From positions 620,001 to 684,000 of the forward strand of contig NZ_CP039396.1 of NCBI RefSeq assembly GCF_004803915.1: DNA of 64,000 nucleotides, in the 5' to 3' direction. A program made the position numbers and the translations under genes. Source of the stretch: Duncaniella dubosii (lineage in GTDB: Bacteria; Bacteroidota; Bacteroidia; Bacteroidales; Muribaculaceae). The notes under the pieces are model-generated. The model was not told the origin of the DNA. It was given only the letters and a program-made list of their open reading frames with translations, and searched no databases. The number at the start of each line of letters is the position of its first letter. Position 1 is the first letter of the stretch. This document shows, in pieces, positions 1 to 9,604 of the stretch.

Positions 1-941
1 GGATAACCGGTGGCCTTCGACGCAAGTGCCGACGAACGGCTCAGACGAGCGTTGACCTCGATTACTCGGTAGTCCATCGAAGTCGGGTCGAACGCATACT
101 GCACGTTACATTCACCGACGATGCCGATGTGACGGATAATCTTGATGGCAAGCTTGCGCAGCCAGTGATAATCCTCGTTCGAGAGAGTCTGCGACGGAGC
201 GACCACGATTGACTCGCCGGTATGTATGCCCAGCGGGTCGAAGTTTTCCATGTTGCAGACTGTGATACAGTTGTCGAAACGGTCGCGCACAACCTCATAT
301 TCGACTTCCTTCCACCCCTTGAGCGACTTCTCGACAAGCACCTGAGGCGAAAATGCCAGAGCCTTCTCGACGAGAGCCACAAGCTCCTCCTCGTTGTCGC
401 AGAAACCGCTGCCGAGACCTCCGAGGGCGTAGGCAGCGCGGACAATGACAGGATATCCCAGAGCGGCCGCCGCATTCTTGGCATCGGCTATCGAGTTGAC
501 AGCCTCGCTCTTGATGGTCTTCACATCTATCTCATCGAGCTTTTTCACGAAAAGCTCGCGGTCTTCCGTGTCCATGATGGCCTGCACGGGTGTTCCGAGC
601 ACTTCCACTCCATATTTTTCAAGGATGCCGGAGCGATGGAGCTCCACTCCGCAGTTAAGTGCGGTCTGACCGCCGAATGCAAGCAGGATACCGTCAGGCT
701 TCTCCTTGCGGATGACACGTTCAACGAAATAGGGTGTCACCGGAAGGAAATAGATCTTGTCGGCAAAACCGTCGGATGTCTGGACGGTCGCGATATTGGG
801 GTTGATGAGGACGGTGGTAATCCCCTCCTCCTTCATGGCCTTGAGTGCCTGTGAGCCTGAATAGTCAAACTCACCGGCCTCACCGATTTTCAACGCGCCG
901 CTACCAAGCAGCAATACTTTCTTGATGTTCTCGTTACGCAT
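1..941 (-). CDS. carB: Carbamoyl-phosphate synthase large subunit, N-terminal part
   Basis: This is the first 313 codons of the large subunit, which makes carbamoyl phosphate from bicarbonate, ATP and ammonia for pyrimidine and arginine synthesis. The frame starts [15 protein letters not shown] and runs uninterrupted off the window edge. Visible family segments are the [16 protein letters not shown] motif, [10 protein letters not shown], the ATP-grasp region with [12 protein letters not shown], and [20 protein letters not shown]. It lies 27 bases downstream of carA on the same strand, so the two subunits are very likely co-transcribed. Only the first part of the first carboxyphosphate synthetic half is present; the rest lies outside the window. 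Identity is secure from motif order and the carA neighbour. Confidence 0.96.
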   Translation of the reverse strand, partial: MRNENIKKVLLLGSGALKIGEAGEFDYSGSQALKAMKEEGITTVLINPNIATVQTSDGFADKIYFLPVTPYFVERVIRKEKPDGILLAFGGQTALNCGVELHRSGILEKYGVEVLGTPVQAIMDTEDRELFVKKLDEIDVKTIKSEAVNSIADAKNAAAALGYPVIVRAAYALGGLGSGFCDNEEELVALVEKALAFSPQVLVEKSLKGWKEVEYEVVRDRFDNCITVCNMENFDPLGIHTGESIVVAPSQTLSNEDYHWLRKLAIKIIRHIGIVGECNVQYAFDPTSMDYRVIEVNARLSRSSALASKATGY

Positions 942-968
942 GATGAAAGAATATCTGAGGGGATGACG

Positions 969-2039
969 TTAAAGCATATTGATAAATTCATCGAAAAGGA
1001 ACTCCGTGTCCTTAGGGCCGGAACTTGCCTCAGGATGGAACTGGGCTGAGAAATATGGTTTCGACTTATGGCGGATACCCTCGTTAGTGCCGTCGTTCAT
1101 ATTGATGAAAAGCGGTTCCCACTCCTCGGGGAGCGTCGCATTGTCGACCGCGAATCCATGGTTCTGCGAAGTGATGAAACAGTTTTCTGTCCCGACGCGG
1201 CGCACCGGCTGATTGTGGCTTCTGTGACCGTATTTCAGTTTATATGTCTTTGCGCCGGCAGCCTTTGCAAGAAGCTGGTTACCCATGCAGATACCGCATA
1301 TCGGCTTGCCAATTTCCATGGCCTTGCGGATATTGGCTACGGTAGCCTCGGCCATGTCAGGATTACCCGGGCCATTCGAGATAAACAGTCCGTCGTAGGG
1401 GATTGTGGTGAAGTCGTAGTTCCAAGGAACTCTTACCACCTTGACACCTCTGCGTGTGAGGCAGCGGATTATATTGTGCTTGACTCCGCAGTCGACAAGA
1501 ACCACGGTCTTTTCTCCGTCACCGTGAACCTCGACCTCTTTGCAACTTACTTTTCCGACGAGGTTTTCAACGTTCGGGTCATAAAAATCGACATCTCCAC
1601 AACCGTCAATCACTATTTTGCCGAGCATCGAACCATGTTCGCGGAGATGCTTGGTGAGCTGACGTGTGTCAATGCCGTAGATTCCGGGGATTTTTTCCTC
1701 CTGCAGCCACTGGGCCAGAGAGCGGTCCGCCTGCCAGTGGGAATGGTCATAGGAATAATCCTGAGCCACGATGGCCTGACAATGAATCTTGTCACTTTCG
1801 TAATATTCACTGACGTCGTCTTTCTCGCGACGCGGAGGAACGCCGTAGTTGCCGAGAATCGGATAGGTGGTGACGAGAATCTGCCCTTCATACGAGGGAT
1901 CCGTCAAACTTTCCGGATAGCCGGTCATAGCGGTGTTAAACACCACTTCGCCGGCAGTTGAGGCTTCATAGCCAAAGGATTTTCCTTCAAAAGTGGTGCC
2001 GTCTTCGAGGAGCAGGACGGCGCGCTTAAACTGTCGCAT
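969..2039 (-). CDS. carA: Carbamoyl-phosphate synthase small (glutaminase) subunit
   Basis: The 356-residue protein hydrolyses glutamine and channels ammonia to CarB. The N-terminal half is the CPSase small-chain domain (LLLEDGTTFEGKSFGYEA near the start, FNTAMTGYPESLTDPSY around residue 35). The C-terminal half is a class I glutamine amidotransferase: the nucleophile is Cys251 in GICMGNQLL, and the His-Glu pair is His335 and Glu337 in FHPEAS. The usual GICLGHQ is GICMGNQ here, a small variation. Length is normal for the family. The start ATG lies about 50 bases downstream of a TAACTTTG -7 box on the minus strand, fitting a carA-carB operon promoter. Confidence 0.97.
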   Translation of the reverse strand: MRQFKRAVLLLEDGTTFEGKSFGYEASTAGEVVFNTAMTGYPESLTDPSYEGQILVTTYPILGNYGVPPRREKDDVSEYYESDKIHCQAIVAQDYSYDHSHWQADRSLAQWLQEEKIPGIYGIDTRQLTKHLREHGSMLGKIVIDGCGDVDFYDPNVENLVGKVSCKEVEVHGDGEKTVVLVDCGVKHNIIRCLTRRGVKVVRVPWNYDFTTIPYDGLFISNGPGNPDMAEATVANIRKAMEIGKPICGICMGNQLLAKAAGAKTYKLKYGHRSHNQPVRRVGTENCFITSQNHGFAVDNATLPEEWEPLFINMNDGTNEGIRHKSKPYFSAQFHPEASSGPKDTEFLFDEFINML

Positions 2040-2089
2040 GCGATGGAATGGATTATGAAGTTTGAAAGGGGTGCACTATTACCCGTGTG

Positions 2090-2097
2090 CAAAGTTA
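2090..2097 (-). promoter_or_regulatory. -7 promoter box for carAB
   Basis: The minus strand reads TAACTTTG, matching the Bacteroidota sigma-ABfr -7 consensus TAnnTTTG, about 50 bases upstream of carA. No clear TTTG -33 element is seen at the usual 19-21 base spacing. The remaining bases between carA and rel hold nothing else I recognise. Confidence 0.55.
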
Positions 2098-2262
2098 CGA
2101 CTTTTTCACCACATTACATGTCTCACCGGCTAAAAATCGAAACGCCACTGCCTCATTTTATATTATTTGGCATTTCAGTGTTACCCACCGGCATATAACA
2201 AGAGTGACGCATCGGCTGAAAAACCTGTGCGCCACTCTCGTGTCATGAAGTCTGATTTACGA

Positions 2263-4545
2263 CTACTGTTCCTGTTCGTAGACCCTCACGCGGTCTGCCT
2301 TGCGGACTCCTTCGATTTTAAGGATGCTTTTGCAAAGCTCCACAACCGCCTCTGTGTTCGAGACGAGGACTCCGAGGTCACACGTAAACACTTCCTTGTC
2401 GGCCTCGATGTTGAGACGGCGGATATCGATGTTGAGCGCCGTCGAAATCATGCGCGTAAGTTCCTGAAGTATGCCGTGACGGTCGATACCCTCGATGCGG
2501 ATATTCGCAAGGAAGCTTCCGCTGATTTCATCCCATTTTGTCGCGACAATCCGCGAACCAAAACTTGCTTTCAGCACCTGAGCACGCGGACATGTCAGCG
2601 AGTGTACTTCGACAGTTCCCTCGTCGGTGATGAAGCCCATCACCTCGTCGCCCGGAATCGGACGACAACACTCGGCAAATGCAAAATTGCTCTCCTGCTC
2701 GTTGAAACGCAACACGTAGGTCTCTTTGGTGTTGATTTTCGGACGCGCGGCCTTGGCAGCGGTGTCAGAGTCGGGAACCGACAGAAGTTTCTTGACCTTC
2801 GTCTTCTTGTTGTCTCCTCCGAATCCGAGACGGAACAGCCGCGACACAAGCGAACGCGCGCCACGCGATGTGTTGACATTCAGATAATCGTCAATCGACA
2901 CCTCTCCGCTTCCGAGCTTATAGAAAAGTTCCTCGCGGGTGGCGACGTGATATATGCCGAGAATCTTTGTCATCACACTGTTGTTGACAATGATGTCGTT
3001 TTGCGCTATGAATTGGTCAAAAATCTTTTTACCCTCCTCGATGACCGGCTGCTGGACTTTTCTCAGCTCCTTTCGCAGACGTGTCTTGGCCTTGGCCGTG
3101 GCAAGAAACGCCATCCATTCAGGCTTCGGCGACTGGGAATGAGAGGTCAGAACCTCAACCTGATCGCCGGAATTGAGCCGGTGGGAAAGCGACACAAGCT
3201 TATGGTTGACCTTTCCGGCTATACACCTGAAGCCGAGCTGCGAGTGTAGCGTGAAAGCCACATCAAGCACGGTAGCCCCCGCAGGAAGAGTCAGCAGCTC
3301 GCCTTTCGGCGTAAAGACGACAATCTCAGTCGCGAAAAGATTGAGCTTGAGAGTGTCAAGGAAGTCAATCGCATTGGGTGTCGGATCGTCAAGGATGTCC
3401 TTGATGGTCTTGAGCCATACATTAAGCTCGCTTTCCTCCTCATGCTCCCCGATTTTATATTTCCAGTGTGCGGCAAAGCCTTTTTCGGCAATCTCGTCCA
3501 TCCTGCGGCTCCGTATCTGAACCTCGATCCAGTTCCCGTCAGGACCCATGAGAGTGACATGAAGAGCCTGATAACCATTGGCCTTAGGATTTGTAATCCA
3601 GTCACGGGTACGGTCGGGATGCGGTCGGTAAAGGTCGGTCAGTGCCGAATAAATCTTGAAACACATCTCCTTCTCGGAAATTCCGTCGGGCGTATCGAAT
3701 ATGATACGCATAGCATAGAGGTCATAGACCTCCTCGAAAGGGATATGTTTCGTGTCCATCTTGCGCCAGATGGAATAGACCGACTTCAGCCGGGCCTTGG
3801 CCTCATATTTAAGCCCCATGCTGTCAAGGCGCTTGAGTATTGGGGTCGCGAAATCATTATAGACCATCTCGCGTCCGGCCTCGCTCTGGGAAATCAGCTT
3901 GGTTATGCGCTGATATTCTCCGGGATGCTCATATTTGAAGCTCAGGTCCTCAAGTTCGGTCTTGATTTCAAACAGTCCGAGGCGATGGGCAAGCGGAGCA
4001 TATATATATAATGTCTCTCCGGCAATCTTATACTGCTTGTTGGGAGCCATCGAGCCGAGTGTACGCATGTTGTGCAGACGGTCGGCCATCTTTATGAGCA
4101 CGACACGTATATCCTCGCTCATGGTCAGCAGGAGCTTTCGGAAATTTTCGGCCTGCACCGAAGCCTTGTCGCCGAAAATACCGCCTGAAATCTTAGTCAG
4201 GCCCTCGACTATACGCGCGATTTTCCGTCCGAAATGCTGTTCGATATCCTCGACGGTATATTCCGTATCCTCCACCACATCGTGGAGCAGAGCGGCGCAT
4301 ATCGAAGTCGAGCCGAGACCGATTTCCTGCGATGCGATTTTGGCCACCGCTATCGGATGGATGATATAAGGCTCGCCCGAACGACGCCTCACGCCTTTGT
4401 GAGCTTCCTTGGCAAAACGGAACGCACGCTCGATTATATCCACCTTCTTGCGGTGGTTGCTGGCCAGATAGCCGTCCAGTAAGTCACGGAACTGCTGTTC
4501 GACATGAGCATCTTCCTGCTCGGGAGTAAGGTTATATTCCTGCAT
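2263..4545 (-). CDS. rel: Bifunctional (p)ppGpp synthetase/hydrolase, RelA/SpoT family
   Basis: The 760-residue protein makes and degrades the stringent-response alarmone (p)ppGpp. Domains in order are an HD hydrolase domain with intact ALLHDVVEDTEY at about residues 85-97, a synthetase domain with YDLYAMRIIF and NPKANGYQALHVTLMG, a TGS domain (VVFTPKGELLTLPAGATVLD), a zinc-finger/helical region with ECCRPIPGDEVMGFI, and a C-terminal ACT domain. Both catalytic halves look intact, so I expect a single long bifunctional Rel as is common in Bacteroidota. It ends 223 bases upstream of carA and starts 47 bases after manC on the same strand. Bacteroidales genomes often carry more than one Rel homologue; only this one is visible here. 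Confidence 0.95.
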   Translation of the reverse strand: MQEYNLTPEQEDAHVEQQFRDLLDGYLASNHRKKVDIIERAFRFAKEAHKGVRRRSGEPYIIHPIAVAKIASQEIGLGSTSICAALLHDVVEDTEYTVEDIEQHFGRKIARIVEGLTKISGGIFGDKASVQAENFRKLLLTMSEDIRVVLIKMADRLHNMRTLGSMAPNKQYKIAGETLYIYAPLAHRLGLFEIKTELEDLSFKYEHPGEYQRITKLISQSEAGREMVYNDFATPILKRLDSMGLKYEAKARLKSVYSIWRKMDTKHIPFEEVYDLYAMRIIFDTPDGISEKEMCFKIYSALTDLYRPHPDRTRDWITNPKANGYQALHVTLMGPDGNWIEVQIRSRRMDEIAEKGFAAHWKYKIGEHEEESELNVWLKTIKDILDDPTPNAIDFLDTLKLNLFATEIVVFTPKGELLTLPAGATVLDVAFTLHSQLGFRCIAGKVNHKLVSLSHRLNSGDQVEVLTSHSQSPKPEWMAFLATAKAKTRLRKELRKVQQPVIEEGKKIFDQFIAQNDIIVNNSVMTKILGIYHVATREELFYKLGSGEVSIDDYLNVNTSRGARSLVSRLFRLGFGGDNKKTKVKKLLSVPDSDTAAKAARPKINTKETYVLRFNEQESNFAFAECCRPIPGDEVMGFITDEGTVEVHSLTCPRAQVLKASFGSRIVATKWDEISGSFLANIRIEGIDRHGILQELTRMISTALNIDIRRLNIEADKEVFTCDLGVLVSNTEAVVELCKSILKIEGVRKADRVRVYEQEQ

Positions 4546-4592
4546 CGTCTTGGTCGCGTAAGGTGGTGAATACTGATTTTACCGGGAGGTGC

Positions 4593-5684
4593 TTAAAGAT
4601 ACTTGTCGCCGAACGACAGTTTCGCATCCGTAACCATCTGTTTGATACGCTGCTCTTCAGCCTTAGGACATATCAGCAACACGTCGCCTGCATCGGCGAT
4701 GATATAGTCATTAAGACCCTGCACCACTACAAGCTTATCGGGCGACTGGACGGCAAACATGTTGCCGGTGCTCTCATAGGCCAGCACATTGCAGTTCTGC
4801 GCCACGTTCTTGACCTCGTTACACGGCGAATTGTCATAGAGAGCACTCCAAGTGCCGAGGTCGTTCCATCCGAAATTCACACATTCGACATACACGTTGT
4901 CGGCCTTCTCCATGACCGCATAGTCGATCGAGTTTGGGGGACATGATGTGAAATTAGCGTTGATGAACTCCATCTCGCGTGGAGTACCGAAGTCGCTCAC
5001 GCCACGGTCAAAGAGACATGTGAGATCAGCGTCATATTTGTGGAGCGCGCTGATGATCGACGATGCTTTCCAAAGGAAGATGCCTGAGTTCCAGAAAAAT
5101 TCTCCCGAGTCAAGAAAGACCTTCGCGAGTTCGAGATTGGGTTTCTCGGTGAAGGTCTTGACCTTCAGGATTCCCGGCTCTGCTTCCTGACCGATCTGTA
5201 TGTAACCGTAGCCGGTTTCGGGACGGACAGGTGTGATGCCGAGAGTCAGAAGCGCGTCGTGGCTTTCGACAAATTCAAATCCTCTGCGCACACAGTCCTC
5301 AAAAACATTCTCGCGGGTGATGAGATGGTCGCTCGGAGTCACTATCATGGATGCTTCGGGATCGAGCGCAGCGATATGGTAAGCGGCCCATGCGATACAC
5401 GGTGCTGTATTGCGGCGGGCAGGCTCAAGAAGGATGTTCGAGGGAAGTATATCAGGTAGCTGTTCACGGATAAGCCCCGCATACTTCTCGTTTGTCACCA
5501 CTATGATGTTTTCCTTCGGGACAATCGGAAGGATGCGGTCATACGACATCTGAAGAAGCGAACGTCCTGTGCCGAGGAAGTCGATGAACTGCTTGGGACA
5601 GTCCTCACGTGAATACGGCCAGAAGCGGCTTCCGACTCCGCCACACATGATTACGCAATATCTATGGATTGAAGGGGTTGACAT
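4593..5684 (-). CDS. manC: Mannose-1-phosphate guanylyltransferase
   Basis: The 363-residue enzyme should transfer GMP from GTP to mannose-1-phosphate, giving GDP-mannose for surface glycans and GDP-fucose. The nucleotidyltransferase signature GGVGSRFWPYSREDCPKQF lies at residues 15-33, followed by TPSDHLI and FTEKPNLELA segments typical of this family. The C-terminal phosphomannose isomerase domain of bifunctional AlgA-type proteins is absent, so this is the short, single-function form. It is on the same strand as rel (47-base gap) but its pathway partners are not nearby. The upstream gap contains TAACTTAG, a one-mismatch -7 box on the minus strand. Confidence 0.93.
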   Translation of the reverse strand: MSTPSIHRYCVIMCGGVGSRFWPYSREDCPKQFIDFLGTGRSLLQMSYDRILPIVPKENIIVVTNEKYAGLIREQLPDILPSNILLEPARRNTAPCIAWAAYHIAALDPEASMIVTPSDHLITRENVFEDCVRRGFEFVESHDALLTLGITPVRPETGYGYIQIGQEAEPGILKVKTFTEKPNLELAKVFLDSGEFFWNSGIFLWKASSIISALHKYDADLTCLFDRGVSDFGTPREMEFINANFTSCPPNSIDYAVMEKADNVYVECVNFGWNDLGTWSALYDNSPCNEVKNVAQNCNVLAYESTGNMFAVQSPDKLVVVQGLNDYIIADAGDVLLICPKAEEQRIKQMVTDAKLSFGDKYL

Positions 5685-5785
5685 AATTGATTGAAGTTGT
5701 TAATAGATTAGATTATTGATAACACAGATTACATCGGCTAAGTTACGAATTTTATTGTCAATAGCCAAAACAGAGGAGCGATTTT

Positions 5786-7015
5786 CTAATGCCGGTCGGA
5801 ATCCGCGTGCGCTTTCACGCCACGCGAAGCTATCCAGCCTGACAGCAGCCCGATTGCAATGACCACCCCGGCTGTGATAAGGACATCCGTAAACTCAGGC
5901 ACACAGGGATAGGTCACAATCGACATCTGCGAATGGTCACCACCGAGAGTTATGACTCCGAAATGTTCCTGAATCAGACACAGAATCACGCCTACCGTGA
6001 TACCTATACCGCCACCGGTGACGGCAACCAGCACTCCCTGATTCATGAATATGCGCTTCAACATGCTGTCCGTTGCTCCAAGCGAGCTTAATATCCTCAG
6101 ACTTTCCTCTTTCTCGATTATCAGCATCGAAAGCGAGGATAGAATGTTGAACGAGGCCATGACAAGCACAAAAACAAGCATCAGAAATGTGATCCACTTT
6201 TCGATTGAAATCATGCGGAACGAGTGTGATTCCTGCCTCAACCGGTCGGCGACGAGATAGTCAGAACCAAGCTTCTCTTCGATACGTTTAATGACTTTGG
6301 CCGTCTCTCGGGCATTGGCGACGCTTATCTCGATCGCTGTGCCCTCGGTCGTGTAGTCAAGCAGATTGCGCGCATCGTCAAGCGACAGATAGATCATCGC
6401 ATTGTCAAATTCAGGCTGATTGCTGCGGTAGACACCAGTAACGACAAGCGTATCCGTCGAGAAAGCGGCCATAGGCAAGGCCGGATTTATTCGTCCGAGT
6501 CTGCGGGGGACAGTCAGCAACAGTCCCCGTTCGGGCGACGGTCGGGCATCGAGCTGCACCGCAGCCCCGACCCCGAGCAACGCTCCGCCGAAGCCATAGA
6601 GACTTGTAAGCGGCTCGCCGTCGATGAGCAGCGACTCCAGTGCCGACACTTCGTCGAAACCGTCGGGGATGCCACAGATATTGACCGGGAGCTGCGCCCC
6701 GTTGTAGATGGCGAGGGCTTCACCGCGTAGAGTCGGGAGCGCCACACGCACGCCGGGAATCCCCCTCAGCTCTTCGGCAAGCGAATCAGCGTCGGAGATG
6801 ACACGTGTGTTGACTGGCGTTACCTTCACGTCGGGGTTTACAAGCGAAAGACGGTCGGAGGCCAGCTGCGAAAAACCGTTGAACACTGAAAGCACGCAGA
6901 CCATAGCCAGAGCGGCCACGGCGATTCCGGCCATTGAGATATAGGAAATGATATTGACTGCCGTATGGCTTTTTCTGGCCAACAGATAACGGATTGCGAT
7001 CCTTAGTGCAGGCAT
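5786..7015 (-). CDS. LolE/FtsX-type ABC transporter permease
   Basis: This 409-residue inner-membrane protein has the MacB/FtsX architecture: one N-terminal transmembrane helix (about residues 20-45), a large periplasmic MacB-PCD-like domain, and three C-terminal helices beginning near residues 270, 320 and 375. It resembles LolC/LolE, the permeases that release lipoproteins from the inner membrane, starting LRIAIRYLLARKSHTAVNIIS. No ATPase (LolD) is adjacent, so the partner must lie elsewhere. It sits directly downstream of rbfA, an order seen often in Bacteroidales. The lipoprotein-release role is inferred from family; another FtsX-type export function cannot be excluded. Confidence 0.85.
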   Translation of the reverse strand: MPALRIAIRYLLARKSHTAVNIISYISMAGIAVAALAMVCVLSVFNGFSQLASDRLSLVNPDVKVTPVNTRVISDADSLAEELRGIPGVRVALPTLRGEALAIYNGAQLPVNICGIPDGFDEVSALESLLIDGEPLTSLYGFGGALLGVGAAVQLDARPSPERGLLLTVPRRLGRINPALPMAAFSTDTLVVTGVYRSNQPEFDNAMIYLSLDDARNLLDYTTEGTAIEISVANARETAKVIKRIEEKLGSDYLVADRLRQESHSFRMISIEKWITFLMLVFVLVMASFNILSSLSMLIIEKEESLRILSSLGATDSMLKRIFMNQGVLVAVTGGGIGITVGVILCLIQEHFGVITLGGDHSQMSIVTYPCVPEFTDVLITAGVVIAIGLLSGWIASRGVKAHADSDRH

Positions 7016-7119
7016 TGTGGTGATTGGGAAAGAAGATTGACTGGCATGTAATAAAAGCGGTGACGTTGAAAAACCGACGCCACCGCATATAAAGCGTATT
7101 TATCGTATTTCCGAGGCAA

Positions 7120-7455
7120 CTATTTAGTGAGAAGCTTGTCGATATTGTCGATATAGTCGAGCGAGTCATCAAGATAGAAGCTCAGGTCCGGGCACTTCCT
7201 CAACTGGAAGCGGACTTTCTGCGCAAGCTCATATCTGATGGTCTTGGCATTGTTCCTGATGCTTTCGAGAAGTTCCTGCGATCTCTCTGACGGGAATATC
7301 GAAAGATATACCTTGGCGATGCTGAGATCCGGAGAGACTCTGACTATGCTCACTGACACAAGTGTGCCATGGGTCTTGGCTGTCTGCTGACGGAAAATCT
7401 CACTGAGTTCCTTCTGCAGCAGACGCGATATTTTAGCTTGACGTGTTGATTCCAT
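7120..7455 (-). CDS. rbfA: 30S ribosome-binding factor A
   Basis: The 111-residue cold-shock and ribosome maturation factor binds the 30S subunit and helps process the 5' end of 16S rRNA. It shows the RbfA pattern: a start ESTRQAKISRLLQKELSEIF, the VSVSIVRVSPDLSIAKVYLSI strand-helix core (start and end quoted only in part here), and the C-terminal KVRFQLRKCPDLSFYLDDS. Length is typical. It lies 104 bases upstream of the LolE-type gene and downstream of serS on the same strand, with a 125-base gap to serS in which I see no RNA gene. Confidence 0.94.
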   Translation of the reverse strand: MESTRQAKISRLLQKELSEIFRQQTAKTHGTLVSVSIVRVSPDLSIAKVYLSIFPSERSQELLESIRNNAKTIRYELAQKVRFQLRKCPDLSFYLDDSLDYIDNIDKLLTK

Positions 7456-7580
7456 GATTACATTTGTATTTTATAAGTGGTAAGCGGTCCGATGTTGTCC
7501 CTCGGGCCACTCTTATACAACGCGCCGACGACTGTAATAGTTGCCGCCGTTAATGGGCGTGACTACTGAAAATATGGCAA

Positions 7581-8852
7581 TCAGTCGATGATGTCGAAGC
7601 CTGTGTAGCGGCGCAGACATTCAGGAATCACGATGCCCTGAGGGGTCTGATTGTTTTCAAGAAGAGCGGCCATGATGCGCGGAAGTGCGAGAGCCGAGCC
7701 GTTGAGAGTGTGGCAGAGACGTGTTTTCTTGTCCTCGGCACGGTAACGGCATTTCAGACGGTTGGCCTGATATGTCTCGAAATTGGAAACCGATGATACT
7801 TCAAGCCAGCGGCCCTGTGCGGCAGAGTAGACTTCGAAATCGAAGGTGATGGCTGAAGTGAAACTCATGTCTCCTCCACAGAGACGGAGTATGTGCCAAG
7901 GCAGACCGAGTTTTTCAAGAAGTCCCTGCACGTGGTCCTTCATTTCCTCAAGAGCGGCATATGAATTCTCAGGCTTTTCAATGCGCACGATTTCCACCTT
8001 GTCAAACTGATGGAGACGGTTAAGACCGCGGACATCCTTACCATACGAACCGGCCTCGCGGCGGAAACATGCTGAATATGCACAGTTCTTGATCGGAAGC
8101 TGGTCAGCCGAAAGGATTACATCGCGATAGATGTTGGTTACGGGAACTTCGGCAGTCGGAATAAGGTAGAGTTTGTCTTCATTGATGAAATACATCTGGC
8201 CTTCCTTGTCGGGGAGCTGGCCTGTTCCGTAGCCTGAAGCCTCGTTGACAACGTAGGGTGGCTGGATTTCAATGTAACCTGCTTTTCCGGCTTCGTCGAG
8301 GAAGAACTGGATGAGAGCACGCTGCAGACGTGCGCCCTTGCCGATGTAGACAGGGAAGCCCGGACCTGTGATTTTCACACCGAGGTCAAAGTTGATAAGA
8401 TTGTACTTCTTTGCGAGTTCCCAGTGAGGAAGGGCATCGGCAGGAAGATCAGGCATCGGGCCGCCGGTCTTTTCAACCACATTGTCCTCCGCGCTCTTGC
8501 CTTCCGGCACTGCGTCGCAAGGGATATTTGGCATACCGAGAAGAATGTCGCGGATAGCGTTTTCAGTTATAGTCAGGCGGTCGGCTATCTCTTTTTGCTG
8601 AGCCTTGATTTCAGCCACATTCTTTTTGGCTTCCTCGGCCTCTTCGCGACGGCCTTCCTTCATCAGACGGCCGATTGCATCAGCCTGCTTCTTGAGTTCG
8701 GCTGCAAGATTGTCGTTCTGATACTGAAGGCTGCGGCGTTCGTCGTCGAAGTCGATAACATCGTTGACTCCCTGCTTTCCGTCAAAGCCCTTGACGGCGA
8801 GGCGCGCTATGATGCGTTCGGGATCCTCTTTGATTTGCTGAAGGGTAAGCAT
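7581..8852 (-). CDS. serS: Seryl-tRNA synthetase
   Basis: The 423-residue class II synthetase charges tRNA-Ser with serine. The N-terminal tRNA-binding arm is a long antiparallel coiled coil (about residues 30-110, rich in K/E/A such as KKNVAEIKAQQKEIADRL). The catalytic core follows with motif 2 (ACFRREAGSYGKDVRGLNR) and motif 3 (LNGSALALPRIMAALLENNQ). The segment usually written SCSNF is SSVSNFETYQANR here, a common variant. The stop lies 125 bases before rbfA. Length and motif order leave little doubt. Confidence 0.97.
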   Translation of the reverse strand: MLTLQQIKEDPERIIARLAVKGFDGKQGVNDVIDFDDERRSLQYQNDNLAAELKKQADAIGRLMKEGRREEAEEAKKNVAEIKAQQKEIADRLTITENAIRDILLGMPNIPCDAVPEGKSAEDNVVEKTGGPMPDLPADALPHWELAKKYNLINFDLGVKITGPGFPVYIGKGARLQRALIQFFLDEAGKAGYIEIQPPYVVNEASGYGTGQLPDKEGQMYFINEDKLYLIPTAEVPVTNIYRDVILSADQLPIKNCAYSACFRREAGSYGKDVRGLNRLHQFDKVEIVRIEKPENSYAALEEMKDHVQGLLEKLGLPWHILRLCGGDMSFTSAITFDFEVYSAAQGRWLEVSSVSNFETYQANRLKCRYRAEDKKTRLCHTLNGSALALPRIMAALLENNQTPQGIVIPECLRRYTGFDIID

Positions 8853-8890
8853 TTGTGTATCTTGTTGTAATAATTATCCTGTTTATGAGA

Positions 8891-9355
8891 TCAATTGTTA
8901 AGGAGCTCTCTGACCTTGGCCGATATGACCTTGCCGTCAGCACGTCCGGCGAGCGTCTTTGAAGCCACGCCCATAACCTTGCCCATTTCCTTGGGTGATG
9001 TCGCGCCCGTCTCGGCAATGATTTTCTTCAGTTCAGCTGTAAGCTCCTCGTCACTGAGCTGTTTCGGGAGATATTCTTCAATCACGGCAGCCTCGGCAAG
9101 CTCGTTGTCGCGAAGTTCCGGACGGTTCTGCTCTTCATAGATCTGAGCCGTCTCACGACGCTGCTTCGCCATCTTGGCAAGAATCTTTGTCGCAGCCTCG
9201 TCAGAAAGCGAACCGTCGCCGCCTTTTGCGGTTTTCGCTTCAAGAAATTCTTTCTTTATACCGCGAAGAGTCTCAAGACGCACTTTTTCGCGCGCAAGCA
9301 TCGCAGACTTTATATCGGCTGAAATCTTTTCAAATAAATCCATATCTTTTTTCAA
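8891..9355 (-). CDS. GatB/YqeY domain protein
   Basis: The 154-residue protein is a stand-alone YqeY domain, related to the C-terminal tRNA-binding tail of the GatB amidotransferase subunit. The whole length matches the family, including KSAMLAREKVRLETLRGIK near the start, EEYLPKQLSDEEL in the middle and the end ADGKVISAKVRELL. Its cellular role is not well defined; a link to tRNA or glutamine-dependent reactions is inferred only from homology. The annotated start MKKDMDLF could be replaced by the second Met four residues later. It precedes serS by 38 bases and probably shares its transcript, driven from the TAACTTTG box upstream. Confidence 0.9.
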   Translation of the reverse strand: MKKDMDLFEKISADIKSAMLAREKVRLETLRGIKKEFLEAKTAKGGDGSLSDEAATKILAKMAKQRRETAQIYEEQNRPELRDNELAEAAVIEEYLPKQLSDEELTAELKKIIAETGATSPKEMGKVMGVASKTLAGRADGKVISAKVRELLNN

Positions 9356-9467
9356 AATAATTTTATGTATAAAAACGTGAGGAGTTTAATTTGTTTGGCC
9401 TAAAGCACAAAATACAGAAAAGCGCACTTCCGAATCCGAAATTCAGAAGAGCCTGTCTATCTATCTG

Positions 9468-9475
9468 CAAAGTTA
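9468..9475 (-). promoter_or_regulatory. -7 promoter box for the yqeY-serS unit
   Basis: The minus strand reads TAACTTTG (consensus TAnnTTTG), about 110 bases upstream of the YqeY start. A GTTG that could serve as a weak -33 lies 22 bases further upstream. Confidence 0.5.
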
Positions 9476-9509
9476 CAAGATTTTTGAATATTTTAATCAA
9501 CGCAACAGC

Positions 9510-9590
9510 ATAAAAAAGAAAAAACAAGCCTCCCGGCCTTCTGAAATGCAAAGGTTGCACGTGCGGTGGCTTCGCAGACACCGCACGTGG
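9510..9590 (-). terminator. Terminator region downstream of metY
   Basis: On the minus strand a perfect 11-base stem (arms 9558-9568 and 9579-9589, CACGTGCGGTG and its complement, 10-base loop) is followed by a short second hairpin (9526-9540) and a T-rich run covering 9510-9524. This looks like an intrinsic terminator just after the true metY stop at 9605. Confidence 0.75.
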
Positions 9591-9604
9591 CTGAATCCAT
9601 GATA

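Noticed and set aside
222..854. 210-codon plus-strand open frame opposite carB
   Set aside because: It lies entirely antisense to a clear carB frame and has no family resemblance; codon bias in the true gene leaves the opposite frame open.
2167..3249. 360-codon plus-strand open frame opposite rel
   Set aside because: Antisense shadow of the conserved Rel protein; the peptide has no recognisable domain.
7456..7580. Gap between rbfA and serS considered for a tRNA or T-box-like leader
   Set aside because: No cloverleaf or known leader motif is visible, and it lies downstream, not upstream, of serS.
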